Origin: Microvelia longipes
Lineage: Eukaryota; Arthropoda; Insecta; Hemiptera; Veliidae
NCBI GenBank assembly: GCA_018340805.1
Contig: JACMZG010001908.1
Span: 50,703,998-50,767,997, forward strand
DNA length: 64,000 bases
Reading direction: 5' to 3'
Under the pieces are notes generated by a model that searched no databases, was not told the DNA's origin, and saw only the letters and a list, made by a program, of their open reading frames with translations. Shown here piece after piece: positions 12,353 through 22,999 of the stretch. Made by a program: the position numbers and the translations under genes. The first letter of the stretch is position 1, and every line of letters begins with the position of its first letter.

Positions 12353-12694
12353 CCTTAAAATAATACTATATAATATAGGAGGAGGATGGGACCGAAAATA
12401 CAATGTAATTCCATTGATAACACGAAATCTGGTTTACAGGTCCTAGATTTCAAAAGGGTAAAGGTATACAAGAATCTACATTTAGTTGACGAAGACTTCA
12501 AATAAGAATGTTAAATACAATTTAAAATGCTTAAAAAATGTAATGCACCGATATTTATATTAGTATTTTATGAATAATCGATCATTTGTCATAATAGAAC
12601 ATGATAATTCAGCAACCGGAAGTATTGCCAACTTTGTTATAAGAAAATTGTATATTATTATGGTGGCAGCATTACGTAAGACCACTAGTAAAAC
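12353..12694 (+). mobile_element. Family A copy, shortened, right end replaced by family B
   Basis: The left end reads CCTTAAAATAATACTATATA. An internal deletion removes part of the left half. The right side ends in GTAAGACCACTAGTAAAAC, directly followed by family B, the same arrangement as at 32632. Confidence 0.7.
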
Positions 12695-12862
12695 CAAAGA
12701 GATATTATTACTAGAGAGGCCCTATAGGTTAAATTGTGAAACATCGAAAAAGTAACCTGACCACCTACGATTATAAATACAATCAAATAGTAAAAATTTA
12801 CAATATTTTTTATAGAAGAACGTTAAAAATACCAATTAAAACATAAAAAAATGTGCGCATGA
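12695..12862 (+). mobile_element. Family B left half, following family A
   Basis: CAAAGAGATATTATTACTAG begins directly after the family A remnant. The copy ends at about AAATGTGCGCATG, before a short (ATT)n tract. Confidence 0.65.
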
Positions 12863-12885
12863 ATAGCCGCAAGGCTCTAAACAGA

Positions 12886-12911
12886 CATTATTATTATTAT
12901 TATTATTATTC
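12886..12911. repeat. (ATT)n microsatellite
   Basis: About eight ATT units between a family B fragment and the family C fragment at 12925. Confidence 0.9.
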
Positions 12912-12924
12912 TTAATAATTATAT

Positions 12925-13030
12925 GCATATCTACGGTTATAGTCAGATCCTAAAGTTAATGAGGATCGGGAGAGGTCAGTGCCTGGGTAGGGGACCGCTA
13001 GGAATAAAACCAATGTATTTACCAATGTAC
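12925..13030 (+). repeat. Family C fragment with the best-preserved 5S-like block
   Basis: AAGTTAATGAGGATCGGGAG is followed by GGTCAGTGCCTGGGTAGGGG and ACCGCTAGGAATA, the closest match in the window to the A-box, intermediate element and C-box region of 5S rRNA. Flanks show only weak family C similarity (AACCAATGTATTTACC). Confidence 0.55.
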
Positions 13031-13429
13031 TTTCTTAATAATAAATAAATACATTAATACCTTTGTTTTTATTTATTTTCTTTTTTTGAAAAATTTCCAA
13101 GGTAACTTAGCGGTCAAAATAAAATCCGAAGAGTTCATGGCTACAAGAATTCCAAAAATATATGTTTTATATTTTTTTAAAACACCTCTAAAACCGTTTA
13201 ATACTGTTGTATTTTGTCTTTTATTGTATGGTCAGTCTTTAATAATCGTAATATAGTTTGAAAGATCGGTACGAGAAAAAGTTTCTCTCTGGTTAATTTC
13301 CATGTCTACAGAGTTTATGGTCTGGAGGAACGCCAAATAAACTGAAAAGCAAGGAAAAAGTAATTCGAAATTTTCGAATATAAAATAATACTTAAAACAA
13401 TTATAGTAGATATTGTAGCTATAGGCAAT

Positions 13430-13812
13430 AAAGTGGCATTTTATTGCTGCGGTAATTTATTTTCACAATTAATTTTGTAAAGAAATGACAAAATTTTATG
13501 GCATGTTGCGTTTATTACTATTATTTAAGAGCGCATTTTATTTAATTTCCTTGGTACATAAGATGTGAGTTAGTATGCCAGACAATTTAGTTTTGAAGTT
13601 CATACTGCTCAGTAGATAATAGTAATACTTTTCTTGTGAAATTTATTGCCATAATTAATTTCTGCCGCAATAAAAACACATGACTGCCATGTGGCATTTA
13701 ATAGTTTTTAAGAGACTTTATTTAATCTTTGTGCAACATAAAATTTAATTTATAACGTCAAAGAGTTTAGTTTTGATGATTTTATTGCCTAGACAGATAA
13801 AGTAACAGTCAC
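13430..13812 (+). repeat. Diverged tandem duplication, period about 190 bp
   Basis: TTTAAGAGCGCATTTTATTT...GACAATTTAGTTTTGAAG (13527-13605) and TTTAAGAGACTTTATTTAATC...AAGAGTTTAGTTTTGATG (13708-13780) are successive copies. No coding sign. Confidence 0.45.
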
Positions 13813-13846
13813 ACTTTAAAAGCCTAGGATACTAACATACACACAC

Positions 13847-13847
<1 letters not shown>

Positions 13848-13907
<60 letters not shown>

Positions 13908-13929
13908 TAATATATATGTGTGTGTGTAT
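13848..13929. repeat. (CA)n-(TA)n-(GT)n compound microsatellite
   Basis: ACACACACAG is followed by a TA tract and TGTGTGTGTG, so the whole is itself an inverted repeat. Confidence 0.95.
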
Positions 13930-15261
13930 GCATGTAACATAACAAAATCAAAACCTTAATGAATACATGTACATATGTATATTGTGATAATTCTTTTTGA
14001 TTTGTAAGATGAAGTAAACTAATTTTATTAACAAAGTCACAATACTATTATTAATAAAGAATAAATACATTTTTAATAATTAATATTCATAAACGTAATT
14101 ATACTACGTAAGGAATATACAAAACCAGCAATGTAAGGATTTTAAAGTGAGTAAAACCTAGTTTAGTTCACAGGAAGTTTTCAACACGAGCGAACCTAGT
14201 TTAGCGGCAGCCGAACTCCCCACAGGGGGGAGCATAATAGCAAAAAAGGTCTTGCCATCATTTTCAAGAAAAATAGATGGGGATGGAACGACTTGTGTCC
14301 CATATAGAGTTTAAAATTAGCTTATAAAGTTTGTGTTTTTCACTTATAAGTGCTAACACGATTAAGGCCCACAGACTTAAATTGTAGTATTTTTTTTTTA
14401 TTTTCTTAGGATTCATAACTGCATAATCTTAAACAAGGATATAACATTATTTATGTGCTATTAACTACTACACAATAATAAAGAACTTTTATTATGTTGG
14501 TATATTATTTTTTTATGTAAAATATTAACATGGTGCAATATATAAATAAACATTTTATTTATTTATATATTTATATTCTCCTTCTGGGAACCAGTCTCGT
14601 TAGATCATTTTCCTCTCCAAATCCACAAAAAGACAAAAAAAGTTAAAAGAAAATTTTTAATTAAGTTAATCTGAACATCTGATCTTAATTAATTCTCAAG
14701 GAAAAGCTTCTTTTTAAAATCTTGACAGTTTGCTTGTTAAACAATGGCCACTCTCTAAAATTAAACGAGAAGAAAATGAACAAAAAATTTAATTTGGGTC
14801 AATAATAGCTAGGGCCTATCGTTAGATATTTACATAGACTCACTAAAAAGGTAATGTCTTTAAACAGTCACTCGCAAGTTAAAAAGGAACTTAAATAAAC
14901 ACTTATAAGGTAATATTTAAAGTTAGGAGTATGAATGACTAAACATTTTAAGACAATAGTACAGGAGAGTAATTAGCAGCTAATTTGTAAGAGAATTAAC
15001 CAGATTTTCTGGATGCTTTAGAAATCTTTGGTGTATATTGAATACGTCTGGAGTAGAGCCTTTAGTAGGAACATGATAATTTCTTGAATAATTAGAAGCT
15101 AGAGTTTGGGCTTTTTTTGTTGCATGGATATGAAGAACAGAATATTTGTTTCTATTTAAATATTTGAATAACAAGAGGCTTGCGCCTCTCTGTATGTAGA
15201 TTTGATGAGGTAATTGCTCCCGACTAGGGAAGCTTGTATGTGGTAGTAGAGTTGAAATCAG
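13930..15261. other. AT-rich DNA, nothing recognised
   Basis: A small hairpin CTCCCCACAGGGGGGAG sits at 14216-14232. The minus-strand 107-codon frame at 14980-15303 overlaps the SINE head at 15262 and shows no domain, so it is not called. Confidence 0.5.
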
Positions 15262-15500
15262 AGTCACCCGTGGTGTAGTGGTTAAGGTACGCTGCCAATA
15301 CACAAAATGAATGGACTTTAGTCATGGGTTCAATCCCAGCACGGGCCTCTAGAATTTTTATGAGAGGGATAAAAATGCTGCTTACCACGTCCATTCAGAA
15401 GGTAAAGCCGGTGGTCTCGAGCCTGTGCGTTGTCAGGTACTCGTTAAAGATCCCTTACCCTAAATGAAACTGGGTATAGGCAAAATTTAGGACCCTCATT
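15262..15500 (+). mobile_element. tRNA-derived SINE head and core
   Basis: CCCGTGGTGTAGTGGTTAAG fits a tRNA A-box and GGGTTCAATCCC a B-box; CCCGTG and CACGGGC could pair as an acceptor-like stem, but the region between is too long for a tRNA. The core contains AAGCCGGTGGTCTCGAGCC and GTTAAAGATCCCTTACCC. The 3' tail is not defined, and a 240-bp repeat starts at 15575. Confidence 0.65.
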
Positions 15501-15574
15501 GTAGATTCATTTTAATACTATACTGTTTCTGCCTTGTAGTTTAAAGTGTGTGGAGGTTTGGTTTAACAGTGAGA

Positions 15575-15830
15575 GCACGTGTTGTTCCCAGTTTTCACTA
15601 GACTATAAGAGTCAGTGAAAATATGTATGATTGCTTGAAAAAACATGAGAGGAACCATAGTAATTCTTGGCTATTCTGTCTAGATTAGATAAAATATACC
15701 TACACTTGAAATTAAAAGGAGTAGAACACTATCTTAGGGAGCTGGCAAAAAGGGCCCAACAACGTGGCCTACTTGCCTGATAGTTACTACCACTCCTTCC
15801 ATATTACTACTAGGCTTGAAATCGGTGATG
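15575..15830 (+). repeat. 240-bp repeat, copy 1
   Basis: It shares CGTGTTGTTCCCAGTTTTCA through GGGCCCAACAACGTGGCC to TATTACTACTA with 46349-46596, same strand. A hairpin (TTTTCACT..AGTGAAAA) is near the left end and GGTAGTTACTACC near the right. A short (ACT)n tail could mark a retroposon 3' end. Confidence 0.7.
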
Positions 15831-16039
15831 TTTATGTTTGATATTAAACATACAATAATGAATTATCCTGAAACCAACCCAAACATAAATTCTGATTATA
15901 GAATCGAATTTTGATTCGAAAAATGACTCTTTGTATTATATTGAATTTTCGATGCAATAATCCATCTAACATGAGGACAATCGATTCCGGTTCGATCCTT
16001 CCGATCGAACCTGGACTTGAGAGGAGTTACTTCTCGGGA

Positions 16040-16180
16040 CTTACTTTGCCGGGCTCCTCCTAACTCCACTCCCCAAATAAGCAGCAACTTATGGACTGCG
16101 CTAATGTCACTCACCTCTTCGGCATGGTGGATCTGTGGAAACTAAAATATTGAAACCTTCCACATAAAGCTCTAAAAGCC
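16040..16180 (+). repeat. Repeat F, copy 1
   Basis: GCCGGGCTCCTCCTAAC, TCACTCACCTCTTCGGC and ATATTGAAACCTTCCAC are shared with 62030-62175. The minus-strand frame at 15896-16114 overlaps it and is not conserved in the other copy. Confidence 0.55.
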
Positions 16181-16769
16181 CAGCCTTTTAGCAGAGGATG
16201 ACTTCTTTTCTTCTTTCTTTTGACCAATAGTAGACCCACCAAAGTCCTAACAACCGATAGATCTTCAGGCGAATAAAAATACAAGCCGTATATTATAGAT
16301 ATTTCCCTGGCATGACAACGTGAAATGTTTTAGAAAAAACCATACCACGATATTAAAATTTACGTCCAAAATAACAAATGAAAATCATAAAAATAATTTG
16401 TTTATATTGTTCCAAACAAGGACAATAAAAAAAAATCCATAGAGAGGTTTTCACAAAATTAATTAGAAAATTGGATAAATAGTAACAAATTATGTGTACA
16501 TGCGATTGCAATATAACTGTCATGATTTCATATAGAGACAAGGCAATATAAGCTGTCAGGTCATAACTGTCTGAGACATATCACAGAGTATTGTCTCATA
16601 GTTATCCATGTGCCGTGATATCATGAATGAGTTTAACCTTTATATAACCTCAATATGTCAGACATTTTAATGAAAAAACCAACTAACCCGCTAACAAATA
16701 AACGAAGAATTAACCAAATACATTGATAAACAAGATGAAATATGCAAATCGATTAAATTCGTTTGTATT

Positions 16770-17093
16770 CATTGAGATGTATTACTAGAGGAGGCATAGT
16801 CCATCACAGTACATTGAGAAGCTTGAAAGCAGCTATCAGATAGATCGATAGCCCCAGATCAGATGGGCTCTGTGTAACCTGATTGTAACCTCCTCCAAGA
16901 GTAAGTTAAGGTTATAATAAATCGATTCTCGTCTGCTTTTCACATTATTTGTATTTTGTTTCGTATTTTAATCGTATTAATGTATAAGTTACAGTAATTT
17001 TGAACTGATCAATTAATTATATTAATAGTCAAAGGTGTTTAAGTTACTTTTTCGAAGTTTCAATATTCATCTGTTAGTAATAATACCTCTATG
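16770..17093 (-). mobile_element. Family B MITE, reverse copy
   Basis: It starts CATTGAGATGTATTACTAG and ends TTAGTAATAATACCTCTATG, with the shared CTCTGTGTAACC and GAGTAAGTTAAGG interior. No target duplication can be seen. Confidence 0.7.
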
Positions 17094-17377
17094 AGGTGAC
17101 GTCACGGAATACACTCATGATGTAGTAAGCTGAATTTATTTTTAAATTTTAATTGTCTTTTTTAATTAAATTGTTAGTAAAATGGATTTTATAATATAGA
17201 TTTTAGATTAATATTCAGTTTGAATATGTTTCTATAACACGGGACTTAATTATTTATTAACAATCCTTAAGTAAAGCAGTGGATGTGTAAAGCACATTGG
17301 ACTTCTATTTAAATCGTTTTTAAGCTTTTTTATTTACAACTTTTCTTCTATTTAAATCGTTTTCGAGCTGTCTAATT

Positions 17378-17745
17378 AGCGTACATTATTTTTAAAGGCA
17401 GTTTTTTTTTAAATTAAATCCGGAGGAAATAATTTCCTAGGTACATAAACCTCGTATGTGGGTCCATTGTACCTGATGTACCTGATTTAAAGGCAGTACT
17501 TTTGAGATAAGGTTGTGAAACAAAACAATTTTGTATTTAGTTCGTCAAAAGTTATTTAAGTCTTTGTAATTATCACAATTATTATAATGGTGTTTCAACG
17601 TGGCGTCCTACAATACAGGTGATCATTTCAAAGACTTTGAAATAACTTTTGACATACTTAAAATACAAAAATATTTTTGTTTTAAAATTAATCACAAAAT
17701 TACTGTCTTTAAAAATAAGGTACGTAAATTAGCCGGAAAAATAAA
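17378..17745. repeat. Fold-back repeat with arms of about 100 bp
   Basis: The left arm (about 17378-17402 plus 17498-17573) and the right arm (about 17627-17745) are inverted copies by eye. Examples are TTAGCGTACATTATTTTTAA against the reverse of AAAATAAGGTACGTAAATTA, and CGTCAAAAGTTATTTAAG against CTTTGAAATAACTTTTGACA. The spacer is about 55 bp. Confidence 0.6.
17403..17485 (-). mobile_element. 83-bp insertion with 12-bp target duplication
   Basis: Perfect TTTAAAGGCAGT copies (17391-17402 and 17486-17497) flank an insertion that starts with a T-run, which is an A-tail on the minus strand. This is a truncated retroposon inside the left arm of a fold-back repeat. The source family is unknown. 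Confidence 0.6.
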
Positions 17746-17943
17746 AAAAAAATATTTTACCTTTTTGAAATCATAACTTAAGACACAGGTTTTCCAAATA
17801 AAAATCTGATAAACATGCTGCCAACCGCAGGATTTAGAGAAACTACAAACTTATGAAGATTTGCGGATCTTTTTTTAATTTAATTATAGGCATAAAATAA
17901 AATTAGCAGTAAAAGTGATTAATTTAATGCATAACATTGCAAT

Positions 17944-18009
17944 CACCCGACAGCTGCCGTCGGGGGTTGAAGCCCTGCGTAACACCGCGTGTGAACGAAG
18001 TAATTATTT
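17944..18009 (+). mobile_element. Family G MITE, right tip
   Basis: GGGGGTTGAAGCCCTGCG and CGCGTGTGAACGAAGTAATT match the right end of 47395-47652. Confidence 0.55.
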
Positions 18010-18380
18010 TCGAATTCATAACCAGTGAAACCATAATTTCAGAGAATAGCCATTTAGGAAGATTCTAGAAAAGACATAGTAAATTCACGCGCACATTTTT
18101 TTAGATAAAACTACACAAGAAATAAAATTAACTATTTTCTGTAAGGATAATAAGAAACCGGTTAAAAATAGGAGATGACATACTTTAAGAAATAATTTAG
18201 GTTACTAAAGAACTTTTCAGAGCAAACCCTAATAACATAATAGAATTATTAGTTCATTCAGAATAGTAGGCTAGACAATAAAATACAAAAACACATTAAC
18301 AAGGGAAACAAACAAACACAAATTAAATCAAAAACACTCGATTGTTTTGATTCTTTCTTATTTAGTATATCAACTGTAAG

Positions 18381-18507
18381 TGACGTCATAATTTAATCAA
18401 ACTGCGTTATGAATGTCATATTGACTGATATAGCAGGGCAGTTGTCGCCGGCGTCAAGACATGGATTAAACAAGTCAGTCACGTGACCACTTGAGTCGCG
18501 CATGCGA
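18381..18507. promoter_or_regulatory. Cluster of CRE, E-box and NRF1-like palindromes
   Basis: TGACGTCA (18381-18388), GTCACGTGAC (18478-18487) and GCGCATGCGA (18498-18507) fall within 130 bp, together with GTCGCCGGCG. This is a CpG-rich patch in otherwise CpG-poor sequence. Such sites are typical of animal promoters, but no transcript start or adjacent coding exon can be shown. Confidence 0.25.
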
Positions 18508-19054
18508 GATAAGCCGTTCCGTGATTTTCGAGCGAAAACTCCATTAATTTATTAATAATATTTATTACTGTACATTTATTATTTTTACCACAAAAACTTA
18601 AATAATTAGTTACAAATTTACTAGTACTATTAAATTAATTTTCGTACATGTATAATTGACCAATAAATGTACTATCACATAAGATATAAATGTTTCGTCA
18701 AAAGATCTTCTTCATGAAAAAGTTGATCAAAAAAGCTGAATTGATTAGTTTTTCTTATTATTTCTTAAAATAATTACCAAAGTATTTAATGAAAGAATTA
18801 AAAAATTAAAATCCATAATATAATAACAGCAAGACAGAAAATAAATTAAATATTGGATAAGTTTTAGAAGAAACACTAACTACTAAATGTCCGAATTTTT
18901 CCTCTCAATAAAGCTGGATATTATTTACGATTTTCACCAATTTTTAGAATTCTTAGTCGAATTCCACTGGTAAGGGTTATCGAACGGAACTTAGAAGTCA
19001 GGCTTTGGTAGCGTTCGAGCAATGAGATCTAGTATTTAGGCGCTTTTATGTAAT

Positions 19055-19330
19055 AGATGGAGATATTTATTTACGTAAAATTTATTCCGTATGGTTTACA
19101 CCAGTGCCGAATTTCAGTTCAATTGGATTATTTTCCAATTTTTTTTGCAAAATTAAACTAATGCTGATAGTAAGACGAAACTTGGCATATATGTTTGTCT
19201 TATAAATGGCAACAGGCGTGCCAAATCTTAATCCGATCACCGAATTTTTGAAATTAGAGTTATTATTGCGGGTTAATGACGTCATAAAAAATATTTTCCG
19301 AATACCACAACTGCAGCAGTAGACTAATTC
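19055..19330 (-). repeat. Family C middle fragment
   Basis: This is a reverse copy covering the region from the ATTTCAGTTCAATTGG block through TTGGCATATATGTTTG and GCGTGCCAAATC to the ATGACGTCAT block. The open frame on the minus strand here is not conserved in other copies. Confidence 0.65.
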
Positions 19331-19346
19331 CACCTTATTCCATCCT

Positions 19347-20045
19347 TATTTCATGGAAGTTGTATGGGATAGAGAAATAAAAGCAATCTCACCTTCCCCA
19401 TGGTAATTAAAAAAGGGGCCAAATGCAGATTATGTAGCAAGGTTGTCGAGTTTGCTTCTCAACTTTCTTCTGTGCTTCACGTAATTGTTACATTTGTGGT
19501 GCTTGTTAAGTCATTTGTGCTTATTTAATTTTAAATTTTGGACTATACTTTGTCACTTCAATAAATGATAATTTAAGCGTGTTTATAACCTTCTCAAGCA
19601 ATATGCGCTGTAATGCTTACAATTCTCATCACAAGCAATATGCGCTGTTATGCTTACAATTCTCATCTCAAGCAATAATGCGCTGTTATGCTTACAATTC
19701 TCATCTCAAGCAATAATGCGCTGTTATGCTTACAATTCTCATCTCAAGCAATAATGCGCTGCATCTCAAGCAATAATGCGCTGTTATGCTTACATTCTCA
19801 TCTCAAGCAATAATGCGCTGTTATGCTTACAATTCTCATCTCAAGCAATAATGCGCTGTTATGAGAATTGTAAATATGCGCAGTTTGTACCAAGCATGTG
19901 CAGTTGGTTTTTGACGTGTGTTTTGTGTTGAATTCTCTCTATTTTTTGGTTTTCCATGGGGTCACTTTTATGTATGGCAAATCGACTTAGTGCGTCATTC
20001 CCTTTATTCAAGATCCTTGGAGTCCAAATGGAAGGACAAGGGCTG
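19347..20045 (+). repeat. Family D copy 1, with internal tandem expansion
   Basis: ATGGAAGTTGTATGGGATAG, ATGTAGCAAGGTTGTCGAG, TTGTGGTGCTTGTTAAGTC and TTTTTGACGTGTGTTTTGTG all recur in reverse at 56553-57095. A 38-bp unit has expanded sevenfold inside it (19592-19865). The open frames across 19859-20177 come from this repeat. Confidence 0.75.
19592..19865 (+). repeat. 38-bp minisatellite, about 7 copies
   Basis: The unit is CTCAAGCAATAATGCGCTGT followed by TATGCTTACAATTCTCAT. One copy is shortened around 19760. It lies inside family D, where the other copy has only a single related site. Confidence 0.9.
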
Positions 20046-20654
20046 TTACACCTCATTTTCAGGTTTAAGGTTACCCTTGCCATCCTAAGCGCTCCAAAGA
20101 ACACATTTTTAAGTTACGATTGGCGCGATATTACAGTCTTATATCATTCTCTATTAAAAATATGTACAAAGATTTAAATTAAACTCTAGTTTTTCTAGAA
20201 TATCAAGAAACAACAACATTTCATTGCATCAGAAAATTAAAATGTATAAATAAATTGTCTTTAAATTAATTACATTTGCAATCTACGCACTAAATTAATT
20301 TTCGAAAACTGAAAATATAAGAAGAAATTCTGTATTTTCTCAAAATTGAACTTTACCAGAGTAAATTGTAATTTTACAATATCACGCAACTCTCAATTTA
20401 TCGCAACACTAAAATCAGTATTTTTTTTGTTACAAAAATAGATCTTTCTGTAGTCTGTCTCGAGTCCAGAGATATTTTAAAAGATTTCTTTTGAGACAAA
20501 AATAAACCAAAGTAAAATAAAACGGGATGGAGAATGGTTTTTTTAGTAGTGTTTGTTTAGAAATTTTATTAGTTTATATCTCTTTACTTGAATTTTTTAA
20601 ATGAATGGAATTTCTTTAAAATCATCAAAACAAACCTGATTTTTAACGTAAAAC

Positions 20655-20826
20655 GTATAGATATGTTACTAGAGAGGCCCTATTGGTTGAATTTTCGAAG
20701 CATTAAAAAAGTGACCTGAACACCTACGACTATTAATATAATCAAATAAATGGTATTAAATTATCGTAGCTTATAGAACGCTTATAATACAAAGCAAAAC
20801 TTAATCAATTTGTTAAGATTAAACAA
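20655..20826 (+). mobile_element. Family B left part, host of a family A insertion
   Basis: GTATAGATATGTTACTAGAG begins the copy. Family A (20827-21367) interrupts it, and family B resumes at 21376 with ATTGATTTATTATAACC and runs to about 21460. Confidence 0.6.
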
Positions 20827-21367
20827 CTTAGAATAATACTATATATAGAAGGAGCACAGGACCGTAAACACAATGTAATTCCACTGATAACACGAAAGGC
20901 GGTTGACTGGTGCAACTAAGTAATGCTGCCAACCTGACAACAAAACATTATTTTAAATATTTGTCATAATATCTATTAATGAAGAAAGATTGTAAAGAAC
21001 AAATATAATAACTTAAAACACCTGCTGAATATTTAATAAAACTGGTCTTAGATGGCAAAAGGGTGGCGGAATACAAGAATCTACATTTAGTTGACGAGGA
21101 CTACTTATTATATATAATTTTAATAAATACGTTAAACTACAATCTAAAATGCTTTAAATATTGTAATGCACCGATATTTATATCAGTATTTTATGAATAA
21201 TCAATCATTAATTAATAATAGAACATAATAATTCAGCAACCGGAAGTATTGCCAACTTTTTTTTCGAAAACTGTATATTGTTAGGGTGGCAGCATTACTT
21301 AGTTGCACCAGTCAACCGGCTTTCGTGTTATCAGTAGTGCTCCTTCTATATAAAGTATTATTCTAAG
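20827..21367 (+). mobile_element. Family A hAT-like MITE, complete (541 bp)
   Basis: The terminal inverted repeat starts CTTAGAATAATACTATATA on the left and ends TATTATTCTAAG on the right; about 110 bp of each end is related in inverted orientation, including GCCGGTTGACTGGTGC-type blocks. Flanks are TTAAACAA (20819-20826) and GTAAACAA (21368-21375), an 8-bp target duplication with one mismatch. The 8-bp duplication and absent coding capacity fit a non-autonomous hAT element. It sits inside a family B copy. Confidence 0.75.
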
Positions 21368-21375
21368 GTAAACAA

Positions 21376-21720
21376 AAATTGATTTATTATAACCTTAGCT
21401 CATTCTTGAAGGAGGTTTCAATGAGGTTACAGAGTCAGAGACTGCTCTAGTAACATTTTAATGGTATTAAACCTGTACATCTTCAATTTTTAATACAATC
21501 AAATTAAACTGAGAAATTTACTGTAACTTAGTAAAAAGGTTGTTAATCAAGACAAAACAAGAATAATCAATGTTATTAATCGACAACGATTAATTTGTTT
21601 TTACCTTTAACTCATACTTGGAGAAGGTTACAATTGTGTTACACATAGCTGTTATAGGATGTCTCAAACCTCTTAATGTATTAAAATAAGGTACAGCTTC
21701 TCTATTAATCTATGTCCATG
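21376..21720 (+). mobile_element. Family B right part plus a second diverged family B fragment
   Basis: AAGGAGGTTTCAATGAGG (21410-21427) belongs to the interrupted copy. A second, weaker match at about 21510-21718 (CTCATACTTGGAGAAGG, GCTTCTCTATTAATC) follows in the same orientation. Confidence 0.5.
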
Positions 21721-22059
21721 TTTATACCTAAATAATAAAGACTTGACAGACGTTTATAATAGCCAATATTCATAATAGATACAAATTTTTAGTATAAAAT
21801 GCATCTTTACAAAGTACTCACATCGTTTCTCTAGCTAAATAATATGAGAACCCAAATGGCAAACCCAACAAGAAGGTCTCACTGGTATCAAATCTACCCA
21901 AGTATTTATAACTTGCTGAAATAGGGCATCGGATATTTCAATTAAATATTTTCACACCTATATTATGTCGTTCCAATATTGCTAAATATTGGCTGAGCCG
22001 TAGTAACTTTAAAGTACACAAAACGTAGCTAAAGTCTACTTTTTCATTACGAGGACAAA

Positions 22060-22510
22060 ACAATCGGTGGACTTAAACTTTTTTTGAGGGGCAGCACCCT
22101 CAAAAATTATAAGGAGGGCACAACGAAAAAAAAATTAATGGCTCAAAATCCGTTTCAGGTCAAAAGAAGATGTTAAAAGCAAAAGATTATTATTTTTGGA
22201 GACAGCACCCCCTAAATTTATAAGAGAGTCAGACCCAAAAAAATTAGAATAAAATACGTCTGGAGATAAAATCTTGTATGCACCTTGATAGTAAAATGTT
22301 ATTTTCCCTCTCACAAATACATACCTCGGCTACGCCTCGGGAGTTAAACACATAAATCACTCGGCTTCGCCTCAGGAATTAAATACATTGGTTCCCTCGG
22401 CTTACGCCCTAGGAACCAACTAACTGTTACAACTATAACAAGGAAATAATATAACTCTTTATTTTTTACTCCCATGGTGCAAGAAAATAACTATTTTCGT
22501 CCTAAAGCAA
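22060..22510 (+). repeat. Family E copy 1
   Basis: It matches 53575-54000 in reverse (GGCTCAAAATCCGTTTCAGG, CGTCTGGAGATAAAATC, TTGGTTCCCTCGGCTTACGC). Three palindrome-like modules, CCTCGGCTACGCCTCGG (22324), CTCGGCTTCGCCTCAGG (22360) and CCTCGGCTTACGCCCTAGG (22397), are spaced about 36 bp apart. No coding capacity. Confidence 0.75.
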
Positions 22511-22958
22511 TAAAGTAAAATATTTCTAAATTTAGGTTAAAAATAAACCAAAATAGAAGCTTGAATGAAAGATAAGAAATTTTTTACAGGACTTGTGTAA
22601 CATTAGTGTTTTTCCTTCTCTTTATAGTTCCTGTATAATTTGCCTAATGCTCCCCGTCTCTATCCCTACAGTTAATTGCGAGCCGTTTTATTCCAAGTAT
22701 TTTGTTAGTATGCCTTTGTTTGTCGAGGTTATCCTTTGTCAAAACATTTGTAATTATCGTCCCCTTAATTTGGAGGACTATAATAAAAAATACAGGTCTT
22801 ATTTCAAAAAAAGACTTTTCTTGGTCTTAATTTGAAATAGTTAGAAAAGCTTTATTATGTTAGACAGTTATAGACTCAGTTTTAGACTACATCTTTAACG
22901 TCAATATGTTAATTATTTCTTAAAATGGTAGACGATATATAATATACATAAACATAAA

Positions 22959-22962
<4 letters not shown>

Positions 22963-22998
<36 letters not shown>

Positions 22999-22999
22999 T
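22963..22999. repeat. (TA)n microsatellite
   Basis: Short TA tract with one TTAT interruption. Confidence 0.9.

Noticed and set aside
16040..16114. GTAAGT donor on the minus strand after an open frame
   Set aside because: The segment is repeat F, whose other copy at 62030 lacks both the frame and the donor.
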